A DNA stretch of 64,000 nucleotides from Lepidurus packardi (taxonomy: Eukaryota > Arthropoda > Branchiopoda > Notostraca > Triopsidae): positions 8,381,851-8,445,850 of the forward strand of contig JAKZAN010000006.1 of NCBI GenBank assembly GCA_023053545.1, read 5' to 3'. The notes beneath the pieces are model-generated. The model was not told the origin of the DNA. It saw only the letters and a program-made list of their open reading frames with translations, and did not search any database. Made by a program: the position numbers and the translations under genes. Shown piece by piece: positions 12,371 through 24,712 of the stretch (position 1 is the first letter of the stretch; every line of letters begins with the position of its first letter).

Positions 12371-13984
12371 ATGGACAGTAATAAAGACGAAGCTGCACGT
12401 TGTATTGATCTTGCCAAAGAATATTTCAGTGAAGGGAACAAGGAAAAGGCTAAACGTTTTCTACAAAAAGCTGAGCGTTTATACCCAACCCAGCAAGCGA
12501 AAGGTAAGCTAATGTGACGTCATACTTCCGTTAATTTTGCTCTTAATTTTTTTAGTTGTGCCGCTGGACTGTAATTCTAGCTATAGCTGTTAATTATATT
12601 TTTTTTTAGACTTTCTTGAACTTATAACTAAGCTGGATTCAACAGACACTAAGTCTGCCACTTCAAATGGCGCAACAGAACCAGACGGCGCTCGCCAGAG
12701 AGGTATAAAATGGTTGACAACAGAAAAAATTTGGTAATCAAACTCGTCTCTTGTTAGCCCGACATCGTTCAGGACAAAAGACAAAGGAGACTGTCGAAGA
12801 TCCCAAAATTTACACTCCAGAGCAGCTAGAAGCTGTGAAAAAGTGAAGTCCAATAATTCAATACGTAACGTTAAAATGTCCTCTTTTTTTGCAGGATTAA
12901 CAAGTGTAAAGATTATTATGATGTTTTGGGCCTCACGAAAGAAGCTACGGATTCAGAGCTGAAAAAAGCTTATAGAAAACTAGCCTTGCAGTTCCATCCT
13001 GACAAGAATAAGTGTCCTGGTGCAGCAGAAGCATTCAAAGGTGTACACGTTCCAGACGTTTGAAACTTGTGCTTATTCAGCTTTTGTACTTAATAGTTAT
13101 AGGCAAAGCTTTCGCAATCTTGAGCGATGCAGAAAAGAAAAAACATTATGACTTGTACGGCCCGGAAGAGGAACGTCATGAAAGTATTCGTCGAACTCGC
13201 CAACACCATAACCATTACGCTGATTTCGAGGGTGAGACTTAAATACCAATCCTGGTTTCATTATTATACCTTTTCTTTAGGCAATGTTGACGCCGAAGAA
13301 ATCTTCAATATGTTCTTTGGTGGCGGATTCTATGGGCAAAATGTTCACGTACGCCGAGACAATCGTTTTGAAAGGCAACATTATTCAAGTTCCCGCAGGA
13401 ACCAGCAGCAGGTTTGCCTCTTCGTCATACTAGTATATTTCATTAAAGTCTCAATGTTTTTTTTTTTTTCACAGAATAACAATGGCTCAGGTGTTCTGCT
13501 TCAACTCATGCCTATCTTAATACTGGTCTTTTTGTCGATGATGAGCAACTTTTTGATGTCCGATCCTGTTTATAGTTTCCAGCAAAGCCCGTAAGCCTAA
13601 ATTTCCTTCCTTGTTTTACATTATTTTAAATGTATTACATTATTGTAGGAAATACCCGCTCGAGAAAGTGACGTCGAATTTACGTGTGCGGTATTATGTT
13701 CGGGAAAATTTTAACCACGATTATACCGGAAGTGTGAAGCGCTTGGAAGCCGGTATTGAGGAAGAGTACGTAAACGCATTGCGTCATAATTGCTTCAAGG
13801 AGAAGAGCAATAGTAAGTCAAGTTTGCTTTAGCGCTTCTGTAAACGACCTATTTTTCAACCGGTGTCATTTCAGAGGAGAGTATGTTGTGGAGGGGTCGT
13901 CATTTCCGCGATGCAGATCTGATAGAGCGAGCCAATCGACTTAAAACCCCTTCGTGTGACACACTTCAAGGTCTATATCAATAG
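12371..13984 (+). CDS. ER membrane DnaJ co-chaperone, DNAJB12/DNAJB14 family
   Basis: Nine exons (12371-12503, 12610-12702, 12758-12842, 12895-13040, 13103-13231, 13281-13411, 13475-13590, 13649-13812, 13875-13984) code 368 residues. The N-terminus [19 protein letters not shown] and the following [10 protein letters not shown] match the family's opening domain. The J domain starts at KDYYDVLGL and has the HPD tripeptide (FHPDKN). A Gly/Phe segment ([10 protein letters not shown]) and a single membrane span ([21 protein letters not shown]) follow, then the lumenal DUF1977 region ending GLYQ. In animals these proteins recruit HSC70 to the ER surface for membrane protein quality control. Length and domain order are normal. 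The stop is about 195 bp from the convergent zinc-finger gene. Confidence 0.92.
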
Positions 13985-14179
13985 CACTTCATAATTTTCC
14001 CGCTGTCAGAGTGCAATAGGTTCCACATTAGCTATGGATGTTGTGCGTGAAAGTCTTTTACTGTAAATTTTTTGCTTAGCTATTACATCAATACAAATTG
14101 ACAAATTCCCGTTCGATGTGAATGTAATCTTGTCAGTCAATTATCTTCCAGTCGTAGGAAATCGAGAAGTCCGTGATTT

Positions 14180-16289
14180 TCATTGTTGCTCAGCTCTACA
14201 CGTATGGGTTCGCATGTGGGCCAAGTAACTTTTCCGGAGCTTGTATTGTTTTCCACAAGTTGAACAAGAATATGCCTTTGTTACTGCATGAACATCCGTA
14301 TGTTGCTACCCAAGAAGATAGAATAATTGTACATTAAAAATTTTTAAACCTCAGATTTTTTAGGTTGATGAGCTTTACCTTAAGGAGAGATTTCGTTACG
14401 AAAGCTTTCGGACATTTATCACAGTGGTAGATTGCAGGTTTGTTTATTTGTCTGTGGCGTTTTTCATGACATCTGTAGGACCTCAGCATCTTAAAAGTAG
14501 CTCCACATATTGAACAGGAGTACTCAAGATCGGTATGCGTACTCATATGGGACTATAGCATATAATCTTTTCTAATATGCGATTTTCTAACAGATTTAAA
14601 TATTTTGGCTTTCCTTACCAACAAACTTTGCTTTAACTGGTATCTTTTGCCACAAACATGACAGATGAAATTATCAGGATTTGTATCATGTTGGCTTAAC
14701 TCGTGATTCCTTAACCCCGAGTAGCTGGAATAAGCTTTACTGCACGTGGCACAATTATAGAACTTAGAAGCTCCCTTGTGTACATTCATGTGATCCTTTA
14801 AACTTGAAGACTCTTCGAACCTAAAAGTCTATATAAAAACATTGCATGGCTTCAGATAAAGATGCTCACTTCTCATTACACAGTTCGCAAACAGTGTCTT
14901 CCAGTTTTTTGCTTTTTGGTAACAAGGGCCTAGAATTTGGACTGGATTCTACGTTCCGAGATTTGTGTTTGGATTTGTGCATGGCTAAGGCTCTCCTGGA
15001 TCGGAAGATCTTGAAACAGTTGGAAACGTAGCACCTGCGATGCAAACGAGAATAGTTTTAAGTTGGAATAATGTCGAAGGGTCAAGATTATATTTATATG
15101 TACTTACTTATACTCCCTAAGGTGACTTCGCCAATGAGTATGGTACCGGTCAAAGGAACTAGACACAATTCCACAATACTCGCACACAAGCGCCGGTTCT
15201 GCTTCAGGATGATTAACTTCACAATGGGTCACATAGTCGTGATCAAAACCTTGCACCCATTCCAAGCACTGAAAGCACTGCCGTAGGCGGCAGGATTCTG
15301 GCCCAAAGAGCCGATTAACTATTTGCTCATCATCGCCTTCCTTGATTAAATTCTCGACTGTTTCACGCTCTCCTTCTTCCCATTCTCGATTTAATGTTTC
15401 GTCCAAAAACTCACAGGTGAAAATGGACCTTAGACTAATCTCTTGTTCTTGTGCCTCGGCATAACTGAAACACGAATTCTGACGAGCTTTCACCGCATTT
15501 TCGATGACGTTCGATTTTAATGTAGAGCACTGAGGAGAAGATTCGAGATTCGAGGACAGAAAAAGAGGTGATGCATCAGTTTTGACTTTTCTGCATGTTC
15601 CACGCGATCTGCTTTTGAGCTGTAGTAGTTTTTCGTTGTCTAGGATTCTTTTGTTAGCTTCCAGTAGTGCCTCAATTCGGCACTGAACTTCTGTCTGGGG
15701 CCCAGACGGAATGCTCGGGCTATTTGACGCTGGTATACAGATATCCTCGTTAGACTGAAGCTGTAAATTGATGGTATTATCTGCGTTTTCTACATAGATT
15801 TCTTGAGAGTTAATGCTTCCTTCTACAAATGTTATGTACATCAGGCCTGCCGAGGAGTCCACAACGAAAACCTAAGGAAAATCTGAAATTAGTCAGTTTA
15901 TCTTCATTTATAAAGCGCGCCAAGACAACATGCCCCCCCCCCCCCCCCCCAAAAAATCTACACATGATAGGCTAATCAAATGCTGACACTACCCAATAGT
16001 TAAACAAGGTCAAGAAGTGTAAGCACTATGCAAAGGCTGGTACTAAGCAAAAGCTGAACACCGCATCTCTAAGCGTTACGATACGTCAGCAAGACGAAGA
16101 AAGTTCTATCTCTTGCTGACAGGAGGAACTTTATGTTGGTGAACAAACAAACACAACCCAAGAAGCCTTATTGTCATTTCTAGTAAGGTACAGCAAAGTT
16201 ATATCTACGCAAGTTTTAATTAATGACACCCTATCTCAATGGCTGCAAATTAATTATTTATTTACCTGCTGATTTTCTTCTTCTGCCAT
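14180..16289 (-). CDS. C2H2 zinc-finger protein with about nine fingers
   Basis: Six exons (16289-16266, 15871-15108, 15034-14870, 14820-14619, 14552-14379, 14305-14180) total 1,455 nt, 484 residues. Exon 1 codes MAEEENQQ alone. The first ~170 residues are acidic and low-complexity without a clear ZAD or BTB domain. Fingers begin with the degenerate CFQCLEWVQGFDHDYVTHCEVNH and CEYCGIVSSSFDRYHTHWRSH, then one with CYVSNC spacing. Better ones follow: CELCNEKF, CATCSKAY, CHVCGKRY, CSICGATF, CDKCPKAF and CSTCGKQY. Several fingers are split by introns inside or next to the His pair, which keeps the array intact only when spliced. It is probably a nuclear DNA-binding regulator; target unknown. Confidence 0.87.
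15932..15956. repeat. Poly-C/poly-A homopolymer in intron 1 of the zinc-finger gene
   Basis: About 19 C followed by 6 A on the plus strand within the first intron. Such runs are prone to length variation and assembly error. Confidence 0.8.
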
Positions 16290-16449
16290 TATGATTCATT
16301 GTTTTTCTGCTAGTTTATCGAATCGAAGCATGGGCGGAAATTCGATTGACTGATTCCCGCCGTTTTCTTCCCAGTTCAAATCAAGTTGTATTTCTTACGT
16401 TCCGCACCTGCAATCAAAGCAACAAAAAACTAACAGAAAAGCAATAGAC

Positions 16450-17679
16450 ATGGGAGAACGTACCCTTCGATATCATTTACACACTCCTCTTTTGGAAAGC
16501 ATTTCATTGTCACGTTGTGCTCGAAATCCCATCCATGTCAAGATGGATTGTGTTCAGCCTTCCGGTTCCTTCAAAATACGGGGCATTGGTTTTCTGTGTC
16601 AAGAAGTAATGCACATTATTTTATCTGCCCTTAGCTAAACTGAAATATCTATAGGGGGTGCGAATTGGGTATAAGCAGCTTGTTTGTTCTTCTGGGGGCA
16701 ATGCGGGATTAGCTGCTGCTTATGCGGCATTCAAACTGGGCATTCCGCTTAAGATATTCATTCCAAAAACTACTCCTGCCTTCGTTAAAGAGAAGTTAAA
16801 TGATATGGGGGCTCATGTGACGGTAATTTCGACCGATTTTTATTTGAAAAGCATTATCTTCTTTAAGGTTCACGGTGAGAATTGGAATGAAGCGAATGAG
16901 GCCGCAGTGCAAGAATCCGAGTTTAACAATTCATTTTTAATCCATCCGTATGACCACTCTCTAATCTGGTAAAATAACATAAGGTAGTAACAGTTCTAAA
17001 AATAATCGTGGTGGTTTTCGATTCACCAGGAAAGGACATGCGACGCTTGTCGACGAACTTGATTTGGATATGAAAAACATTCCGGCTGCTATTGTCGTCA
17101 GTGTAGGAGGCGGTGGTTTGGCTTGCGGGATTATAGAAGGTTTGGAAAGTATAGGCTGGACCCACGTTACAGTCATAGCTGTGGAAACAGAAGGGGCTGA
17201 CTGCTTCAATGCATCGATCGTTGCCAAGAAACTTACTCGTCTAAGTTCCATTTCCAGGTAAAGCGTGACTATGGGCCAGAGAATTAGAAATGATTACCGT
17301 CTGTTCTGGGGCTTTAGCATTGCCAAAAGCTTGGGAGCTCTAGAACCCGCCTCGCGACTATGGGAACTCGCACAGACCCATCGAGTGATATCTTTGACAG
17401 TCAGTGATAAGCAAGCCGTCTCCGCTTGCCTCCGTTTTTTAGGTAATTGGTGACGAACAAGGTAAAAAAAGTATTTCAATTAATTATTTCACAGACGCTC
17501 ATCGAGTTTTGGTGGAACCTGCCTGTGGAGCGGCGTTAGCAGCAGTTTACGAAGGCTTGGTGGCTGATTTACAAGAGAAAGGGATAGTAAAGCAAGGTGA
17601 AATCGTTGTTGTCGCATGCGGAGGAAATTTGGTCACTCTCGACATGTTGCAGCAATGGAAACGAGAATATAATCTTTAA
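16450..17679 (+). CDS. L-serine dehydratase / L-threonine deaminase (PLP fold type II)
   Basis: Exons 16450-16605, 16655-16822, 16868-16968, 17030-17257, 17318-17442 and 17495-17679 sum to 963 nt (320 residues), the usual length for animal serine dehydratase. PSGSFKIRG carries the pyridoxal-phosphate lysine, SSGGNAG the substrate-loop motif, and VSVGGGGLACG the phosphate-binding Gly-rich loop. The C-terminal part has VEPACGAALAA. The enzyme converts L-Ser to pyruvate (and L-Thr to 2-oxobutyrate) with release of ammonia, in the cytosol. AATAAA is at about 17697. The 3' end lies 72 bp from the convergent ceramidase stop, so their untranslated regions probably overlap. Confidence 0.93.
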
Positions 17680-17751
17680 TGGGTTTTTTTTATTGTGAAA
17701 TAAAATATAATGTATTTTAGAACACAATACAATTTAATGAGGGAAAAGTTC

Positions 17752-20700
17752 CTAATTATTCCTATTACGTTTTGCTTGCATCAGGAAAGACTCCGTAGCT
17801 CCACTGTATGGGTAAGTGTTGCCGTTTATGTCACGGTGGTACCCAAAATGTTGGATCCTATAAATTCCTGCCGGAGTGGATTCCGATGTCTCCCAGGAAA
17901 TTGTTATCTCGCTCTCCCCAAGTAACAAAGAAGTGCGTTTCCATACAAATCTAGTGCCCAGGAAGTTCTCAAAACGTAAACCAAAGATTTTCAATCAATC
18001 AACTTACGTCGTTTCCCAGCTCGCATCTGTGGCAATGACAGTCCAGCTCCCATCATCTTTTTGCCTCTCTACCGTAAGGAAAGTGTCTTCAAGCATCAAG
18101 TTATTTCTGGGATGCCCAGAAACCTATTTTGGGGTAGGAAAAAGTAAAGCGAAAAGCTATGATTGGAATAGGAAACGGGTTTGATGGGAATGTGAGTGTA
18201 GCTACTTACGAATGTTGCACGAACAGTTTCTCCAAAGTAAGCGAGCGGGAAGGGTTGTGCCGTACAGTCACCAAAAGTTCTACCCACTGGTGCATGATCG
18301 AAAAGGGGACCGGGAACGAAAGATAGTTGCTCTTTCAATAAGTAAGGCGGGTCTGGGCCAGAAGGAAGTTTTTCGTCCTACATCCCGAGAGAAAACAGAA
18401 GTGTTAAAATCGATAGAATTTCCGCTCCGTGGTAGACACGTTACCGTTAACATGCTCCTTGTCAACTTTTTATACTGATCGATGTACGCCTCGAGTGTGT
18501 GCGGTCCGAAAATTGTCGAAGCGGCTTCATAACGTTGCATCTGTGAAATTTTTTAAAAATTATTTTTCGTGTGGTCTTTTGGGGTTTCTCCATACCTGAT
18601 ATTCTTCATAGGTAGTAATGTAATCAGCGTAGGTATTGGACAGACCGGCAATGACCACCACAGTATCTTCCGGTGCTCCGGCATCGATCGCGGTATTGAG
18701 AGCAGCTTCTCGAAGTCGGCGGCCTGCCATGGTTGTGAACTCTCCTGGTACGGCTAAGATCAGTAATTGGCCAATTTGTAAGATTTGGGTTTCTACTATG
18801 GCAGGTTGCCATGGATACGGCTCGTTGATCTTGAAAAACGAGGGAGCAAAATCGCTTTAAAATACAATAACCTTCTCTCTTTTCCGATAGTACTTCGCCT
18901 GTTGCTAGTAATACTGGTTTCGGAGCCTGGCAGTCAATCATCTCTTGACTGGGCGCATGAATGGCGGGAAGAATATGGTTCCAGAATGGATTACTGTCTG
19001 TCATACCTTGAGTAAAGTCGAAGGCTCCGGGCCCATCTGTACAACCTGCTGCAAAACTGTAACCCATCGCTGGCTTGCACAGAGTTACCTATAATCGAAC
19101 AAGAGACAACTACGTAGTTTCAGCTTTGAGCATGGTTAACATCCTTAACATGGTTTAAGATTTTTGAGGTTGAGGAAGTACCGTTTTCTTGATGCCTGTA
19201 GTAGGATCCGTTACGTCTAAGGTGTAAGCTGTCATGTTGACGAATTGGTGGGCGAAATTGATACCGCCTGTAAGGAGTTGCATCTCCTGACTATTGTACA
19301 AATCCTTGATACGGATCACAACAATAGAGTCAATGATTTCAATATTATATGAACAAGAAAATTTACCCATGCTTTATCGAACTGCCTTTCGCCAATAATT
19401 TTCGTGCTTTCCATCATGTCTTTGCCAGGGCCAAATGCAATGCAGAGTTTGGTACGGTTATTACACGTAGAGGTATGAAAGTCGCAAGGAAGTCCGGTAT
19501 CAAGGCAACGGGGACCAGCTGTGTTCGGCGACACGTCTCCCAGATTCGATTGAGCAAACGCTGCCACGAATTCGCCCTATAAATCCCATCACAAGCTTTG
19601 CATGATATACATGTAGAATAAACTTACTTTGCCAGGAAGTGCATTAGGGTTCATAAGGTTCTCAAAAAGTTGCATAGAATAGCCTTTGTTGTCAGAGGAA
19701 ATAAGCAAATTGGTATTGTTCATGCTGGTCAAATGGACAGCGTACCAATTGATCATGCCAATAGGCGTTCCATCCACTCCTTCGATTTTCAGCAAGAGCA
19801 TTTCTTTGTCCGTGTCATAAGAATACCTTTAAATCGTTTATCATTAGTGATGGCATGCATAAGTAGCTATATTTTGCAAGCACCTATCTCTCTCCTCTGC
19901 AGGATTCATCAGATAAGCTGCAGGACTACGATTGATGTTGGCATTGATCAGGTCACCTCGACTATACGATATGGTACTTGGCTGCAGCTTGGCTTGGGCA
20001 CGTTCTATGCTCTAAAAACGCATGATGGTCATATAAAACAATGGCTAGTTAACTTAGGCTAGTAACACATTTCACATTATTTTTTTGTCATACCAAGAGT
20101 ATGCCGGAGACGAGTGCTTCAAACGATTGTTCTACAAAGCCGAAATTGGTGATTCCAAACAGAAGATACTGAAGAAAACCAGCCGGTCCAGAATGTGTAT
20201 GCGTACCGCTAAGAAGAACATTTTGAGCCGTATACAAGGTTTCGCCATAGCGAGCTTGTAATCGACGAATGACCTGATGCAAAGATATAAAAAAAAACTT
20301 CCTTATCTAGCTGCTATTTTCAACAATATGCATGTGTGAATAATTAGGATGTATGGATAACAATTGAAATGGAGGGGAATCTTAGCGTTAAGTTTCATTA
20401 GACCCCACTAACTCCATAGAGCTGAGCTACTAAAGACCCAAGTTACTAAAGTCGAAGTTTATTGCCCGAGCGGCGTTGTATCATTGTATGGGCTATTAGG
20501 GGCCTCTCCTATTATCATAAAACCCGCGCTATTTCTCCTGAGCCATACCTGAATTATTTGTTGATATAAGAGAAATATTCCGAAGACATCACTCTACACG
20601 CATGATGTGGAATAGGGCAGGGGACAGACATTGGGGACGCCTTTTTGGTTACATTTTGTACAGAGCTTATAAGGCAGACGTTGGCCCATAACGATCCCAC

Positions 20701-22498
20701 ACATCCGAGGCTTTCAAGCCGCAGTGCCATCCTGGCTTTTCTACAACGTGGATGTTGCTGAGCTAGTGAGTCTTGTACATCGGGTTTACAAAACCGGTAA
20801 GTTAGTGTCTACTTTATCTTTCCTAAACTGCCCCTCTCACTCCCAATCACAATACGCAAACTGACGTGGATTTCCCCCTCCTGGCCCTTAATTTTCAAAG
20901 TTATGACTTTTGGTGGTCAAACGTCATTTACAAAGGTGTTCAAGGGATTTCGCGTGTTAAAATTTTATGTTGGAAAATATCTCCAAATTCGTCTATATCT
21001 TCTAATTTTTCAGGTCAAATTTTTAGGGCGCATACTTTTTTCTTTTAAACCCGTGGATGCTTTCGTGCAAACAGATTTTATCATGTCCCCTTTCTGACGA
21101 CTATGCATCCCCGTATGCAAGTAGGTCGGTCTTCGGAAGACGGGATATATGGGAAGAGTCGCACGCTAGTTCGTGTCTTTCTATGAAGAGGTTGTTTGCC
21201 TATAGGATTTGCCGTTTACTCGCCATCATCCGGCGGACTAACTGCGTTTGTGGTGAACGATTACCCTTCAGCACTGATTAAACTCTGAATAAAGGGCGTG
21301 TAGTGCATGTTATTCAATGAAGAATCTACTGTCGGAACAGCACCTACGCCCTTTAACTGTGTCAGGTGAGAGCGTTTCCCATTGAACACATCTTACGAGT
21401 ACAGGAAATCTGTTGTTGAACTTTATGACATTTTCTCATTTACTTCCCAAAAGCCTGGTCTTTGTAAATGGTTAAATAACAAAGAAGTCTTGCTGGAAAC
21501 AACATTATGGTCAGCAAACGCAGCGCTTTGGGATGAAATTCTGTACGCAGACGTACCGAATGGTTACATGACTTACCTCGGTTTTGATAACCTGGTCAAT
21601 CATGCCACAATCGACATTGACAAAGGCTACACGGGTCTGATTGGATGAATCCGACAAAACGAACGCCCGAGCAAATTGTCTCATATGGATCCCGTTGTCA
21701 ATCTGGGCAGGATTGGCCATTCCCATCTAAAAGAAAAAAATTGACAAAAGAAAAAAAAACTCAAAACAAAACGTGATCGGTAAGAGAGAAAAAATTAGTT
21801 CTTGGTTTGCTTAGTGTAGCAAATTGCTATCCCTGGTGCTGTTTTGGCCTCAGCTCTTGACTGAACTACCGAGTAGGTGACTCTGAACTTAGTTTTGAAA
21901 AAGGTTTTAGGTGTGGGCATACATTGGTTTTTATGAAGAAGAATTTTTTTCTTGGTCGTCAGGTCACGAAGCTTCTGCCAAGACCTTGAATTTGAATTCG
22001 AAAATGTATACATGCATCAGGGCTAAAAAGTTATGAACTAAGAAACTTCACTAGATCAAACTATCTGTACATACAATGGTAAAAATAAAAACTTCTCTTT
22101 CTTTTTTGGTTCGTCATAGACGTCGCGTGCTACGGTGACATAACGGAGACTTCTTGCTCTTATAATAATATCGAAAACGGAATGCAGTCTTGTACAGGGC
22201 TATAACTATCAGAGTATGGAAGGGTACTACTTCAGTAGTATGACGGCCAAATCTTTACGATATATACGGTACCAAGCGGGAAATGATGAAGTGGCAGGAT
22301 CTGGGGATAGGCTATGATTTTTAATGATCTTACCATGCCCACTTCAGCAGCTGGACCAGTGACGTCGGCAAGGCTAGCTCCTACCAAATATTGGGTTGCT
22401 TCTCGAACTTTTGGAAGACTCCAAGCGATGCCATTATGTGCGTTTCCAAGGACAAGTAACGAGAGCCAGAAACCTGTAAGCGAACAAAGTTCACGCAT
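17752..22498 (-). CDS. Neutral ceramidase
   Basis: Thirteen exons (22498-22334, 21726-21577, 20273-20094, 20011-19884, 19826-19628, 19576-19367, 19304-19182, 19088-18894, 18829-18596, 18540-18445, 18377-18210, 18123-18008, 17950-17752) total 2,163 nt, 720 residues. A signal peptide (LTGFWLSLLVLGNAHNGIAWS) precedes YLVGASLADVTGPAAEVGM. The amidase core has LLSGTHTHSGPAGF, with zinc-ligand histidines, and NRSPAAYLMNPAEE. It also has SSDNKGYSMQLFE, QSNLGDVSPN, PGEFTTMAGRRLREA and the ITTYEEYQMQRYEAAST stretch. The C-terminal Ig-like domain includes SWETTFVWKR and PAGIYRIQHFG. The enzyme hydrolyses ceramide to sphingosine and fatty acid outside cells or in the secretory path. Introns 1 and 2 (0.6 and 1.3 kb) are far longer than the rest. 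Confidence 0.93.
20274..21576 (-). other. Unusually long intron 2 of the ceramidase gene
   Basis: About 1.3 kb in a gene whose other introns are 45-100 bp apart from intron 1 (22333-21727, 607 bp). It contains a perfect-edged hairpin (21291-21355) and no coding exon I can support. Insertion of foreign sequence is likely but I cannot name the element. Confidence 0.6.
21291..21355. repeat. Hairpin-forming inverted repeat in ceramidase intron 2
   Basis: The left arm AAAGGGCGTGTAGTGC pairs with the right arm GCACCTACGCCCTTT across a ~34-nt loop. It could be a small mobile element end or a pre-miRNA-like hairpin; neither is shown. Confidence 0.5.
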
Positions 22499-24712
22499 AA
22501 TGGGTTCAGTTTTTCCGTAGCACACCGGTAGTTTGCTGCTGACAGCTCAGCAAGTTTCTGAGTTAAAAAATTGTAGGTTTGTCAATTATTAAGGATAAGT
22601 AGCTGTTTACCTGAATAGAAAGAGATTAGCCTATCTACCACAAAAACATGTGCTTTTGTTTCCACGCTTGGTCGTGTGTGTAGCGTCAATACAACTCGAA
22701 CTGTAACGATAGGAACCTTTCCAGTAGACCTGTTTACGGGGCCGGATCTAAGCACTAAGCAAGAAGGAACGATTTTTTCTGGCTTTTTAATTAAGATCTT
22801 TGGTACCGGGGGTACCTAGCGATTTCTTATATTCTATACAAAAAAAGAGGCTAAAAATGGAGGAAAAAGAAAGGTCGCGCGAAATTGTGTTCTCTAGAAC
22901 GTCGGTGAAGAGCCAGAAGTAGCAATGTTATAGTCATGACTAACTTTTTATCAGCGATTTGTCTTAGTTTTCTAGGTGGAAATAGGAGTCGTCCTTCTCG
23001 CTCCTGTCTAATGAAGGTTGAAATGTAAGATAGACTAAGGAATGTAAAGCTATTCTTAAATTACTGAGTTACACCGAGTGATTTAAGTATTCTTTCCATT
23101 GAAAATGAACTATCAGGCTCTATTAATTTTGATTTTTATATTATTATTATTATTTATTTATTTTTTTTTTTTTGGGGGGGGGGGGGGGGTGCACAGGACT
23201 CCGCGAAGGTCGAAAGACGGCACGGCACGGTGATATTTGGTTTTACTTTAAATCTTACGGTGAATATTTTACTAGGAGAATATTCCTTAAGTAGATTTGT
23301 TTCAAACCATAAGGTGTAAGATTTAAGCCCATTGCTGAGCTTCTATGAATCTATTTTCTTAAAGTAAACTTTGCTTTTGACAAATGTTGCAAGTAAAAAC
23401 GTCCAATAAAAGGCCATGCCCTCCATTAATTGGCAGTTAACTTTATATCGCAGAAATCGTTACCAAAACTGGTATTCCTTCCTTTTTTCCCCTAAGATTT
23501 ATCTCGTTATGAAGCCAAATCTTTTTCATCCTGTAATAAAAGTAAAATTTATTCAAGTAAATAAAAAAATAGTAGGCGAAAAACAAAGAAAGCAAACGGG
23601 TTTTAAGTGAATTTTACTCGTATTTTTTTGTAAAGTATTTATTCGGTTTTTGGTCTTGCATTGAACTTCTATTTCGGTTTCGTATGGTATATATTTTCTA
23701 GTCCTTTCTACACGACTCCTTTCCAATATTACGCTTTTTTACTGGTGTGAACTAGCACATTGGCATTGTTTGTATCTATCGTCATGGCAAACGGATATCG
23801 AATTGATAGTCCGCCGCACATTATCAAATAAACTTGTAAAATGTGTACCTCAAGATAGTTTATTTTTATGTTTCGCGCGCCTTTTGCTAAAAAGAATTGA
23901 TTTTTATAAAAATCGATACTCAGAGCACGTTCGATTCCGATACGACAGTCTAATCTCGGGAACGGGTGAAGAGTTTCGTGCCAAAGGCGTAAGCGAAAGT
24001 GTTATTTGTGCCAGTTTAGTTGCCAAAATCTGTGCCAATTTTGTACAAGCTCTTTTATACATCACTATTTTTCATAACTTTATATCATAGGTAAGTCATT
24101 TATGTTCATTATTTGCTCCCACTTAGCTTAAATAAAGGAATTCTGTTTTTTTACTTCTTAATGTTAAGTTGAGAGGAGAGTCTTCGTAAGAGCGTACGTG
24201 ACTTTGTTCGCATGGCCTTGTCACTGTTTATGTTACCCGTTCTTCACTTCATTTTCGCTTTTACTTTTATTTTTCCCTTGCCAAGCCTCATCGCTTCATT
24301 CATCAGAGCCCCTCCATTATGAATACAGCAGCCTATGTCGCCTTCTCAGACTTCACTGACCGTTCTTTATTATTACTTGAAGACGAAACGTATATTAATA
24401 ACACATTCGTAACAAATTGATATGCGGATGTTAAGCTTACCATGCTAGTATAGTTTCTTCGTGTATGAAAAACATATACAGACAAGTTTTGAATGTTTTA
24501 TGTATTTACATATCAGTAAGGAATTCTTTTTGACCCGAGAAAGCAGATAACGACATTATGGAAGACGGCAAAAATAGCCTTTCTATCAGAAACACTAAGA
24601 AAGGGTGTAATCTTAAGTCTTTTATGGCTCACTAACTGTGCAAAAAAATACTTAAGCAGAAATGTCTAGAAACAGAAAATGTAGATTTCATATTTATTTT
24701 TAACAGGAAATC
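22499..24712. other. Divergent intergenic region, ceramidase / P4HA
   Basis: A 2.2-kb AT-rich spacer. It has a palindrome TTTGGTACCGGGGGTACC near 22799 and a T14-G17 run at 23161-23190. The open frame of about 100 codons at 23770-24090 has no recognisable motif and no splice context. The promoter of P4HA probably lies near its right end. I see no supported gene. Confidence 0.55.
23155..23192. repeat. Low-complexity T-tract followed by G-tract
   Basis: An ATT-repeat passes into T14 or so and then about 17 G. Length is likely unstable and may be misassembled. Confidence 0.7.

Noticed and set aside
23770-24090. A gene upstream of P4HA
   Set aside because: The frame of about 100 codons has no motif, no splice signals and AT-driven composition; chance is likely.
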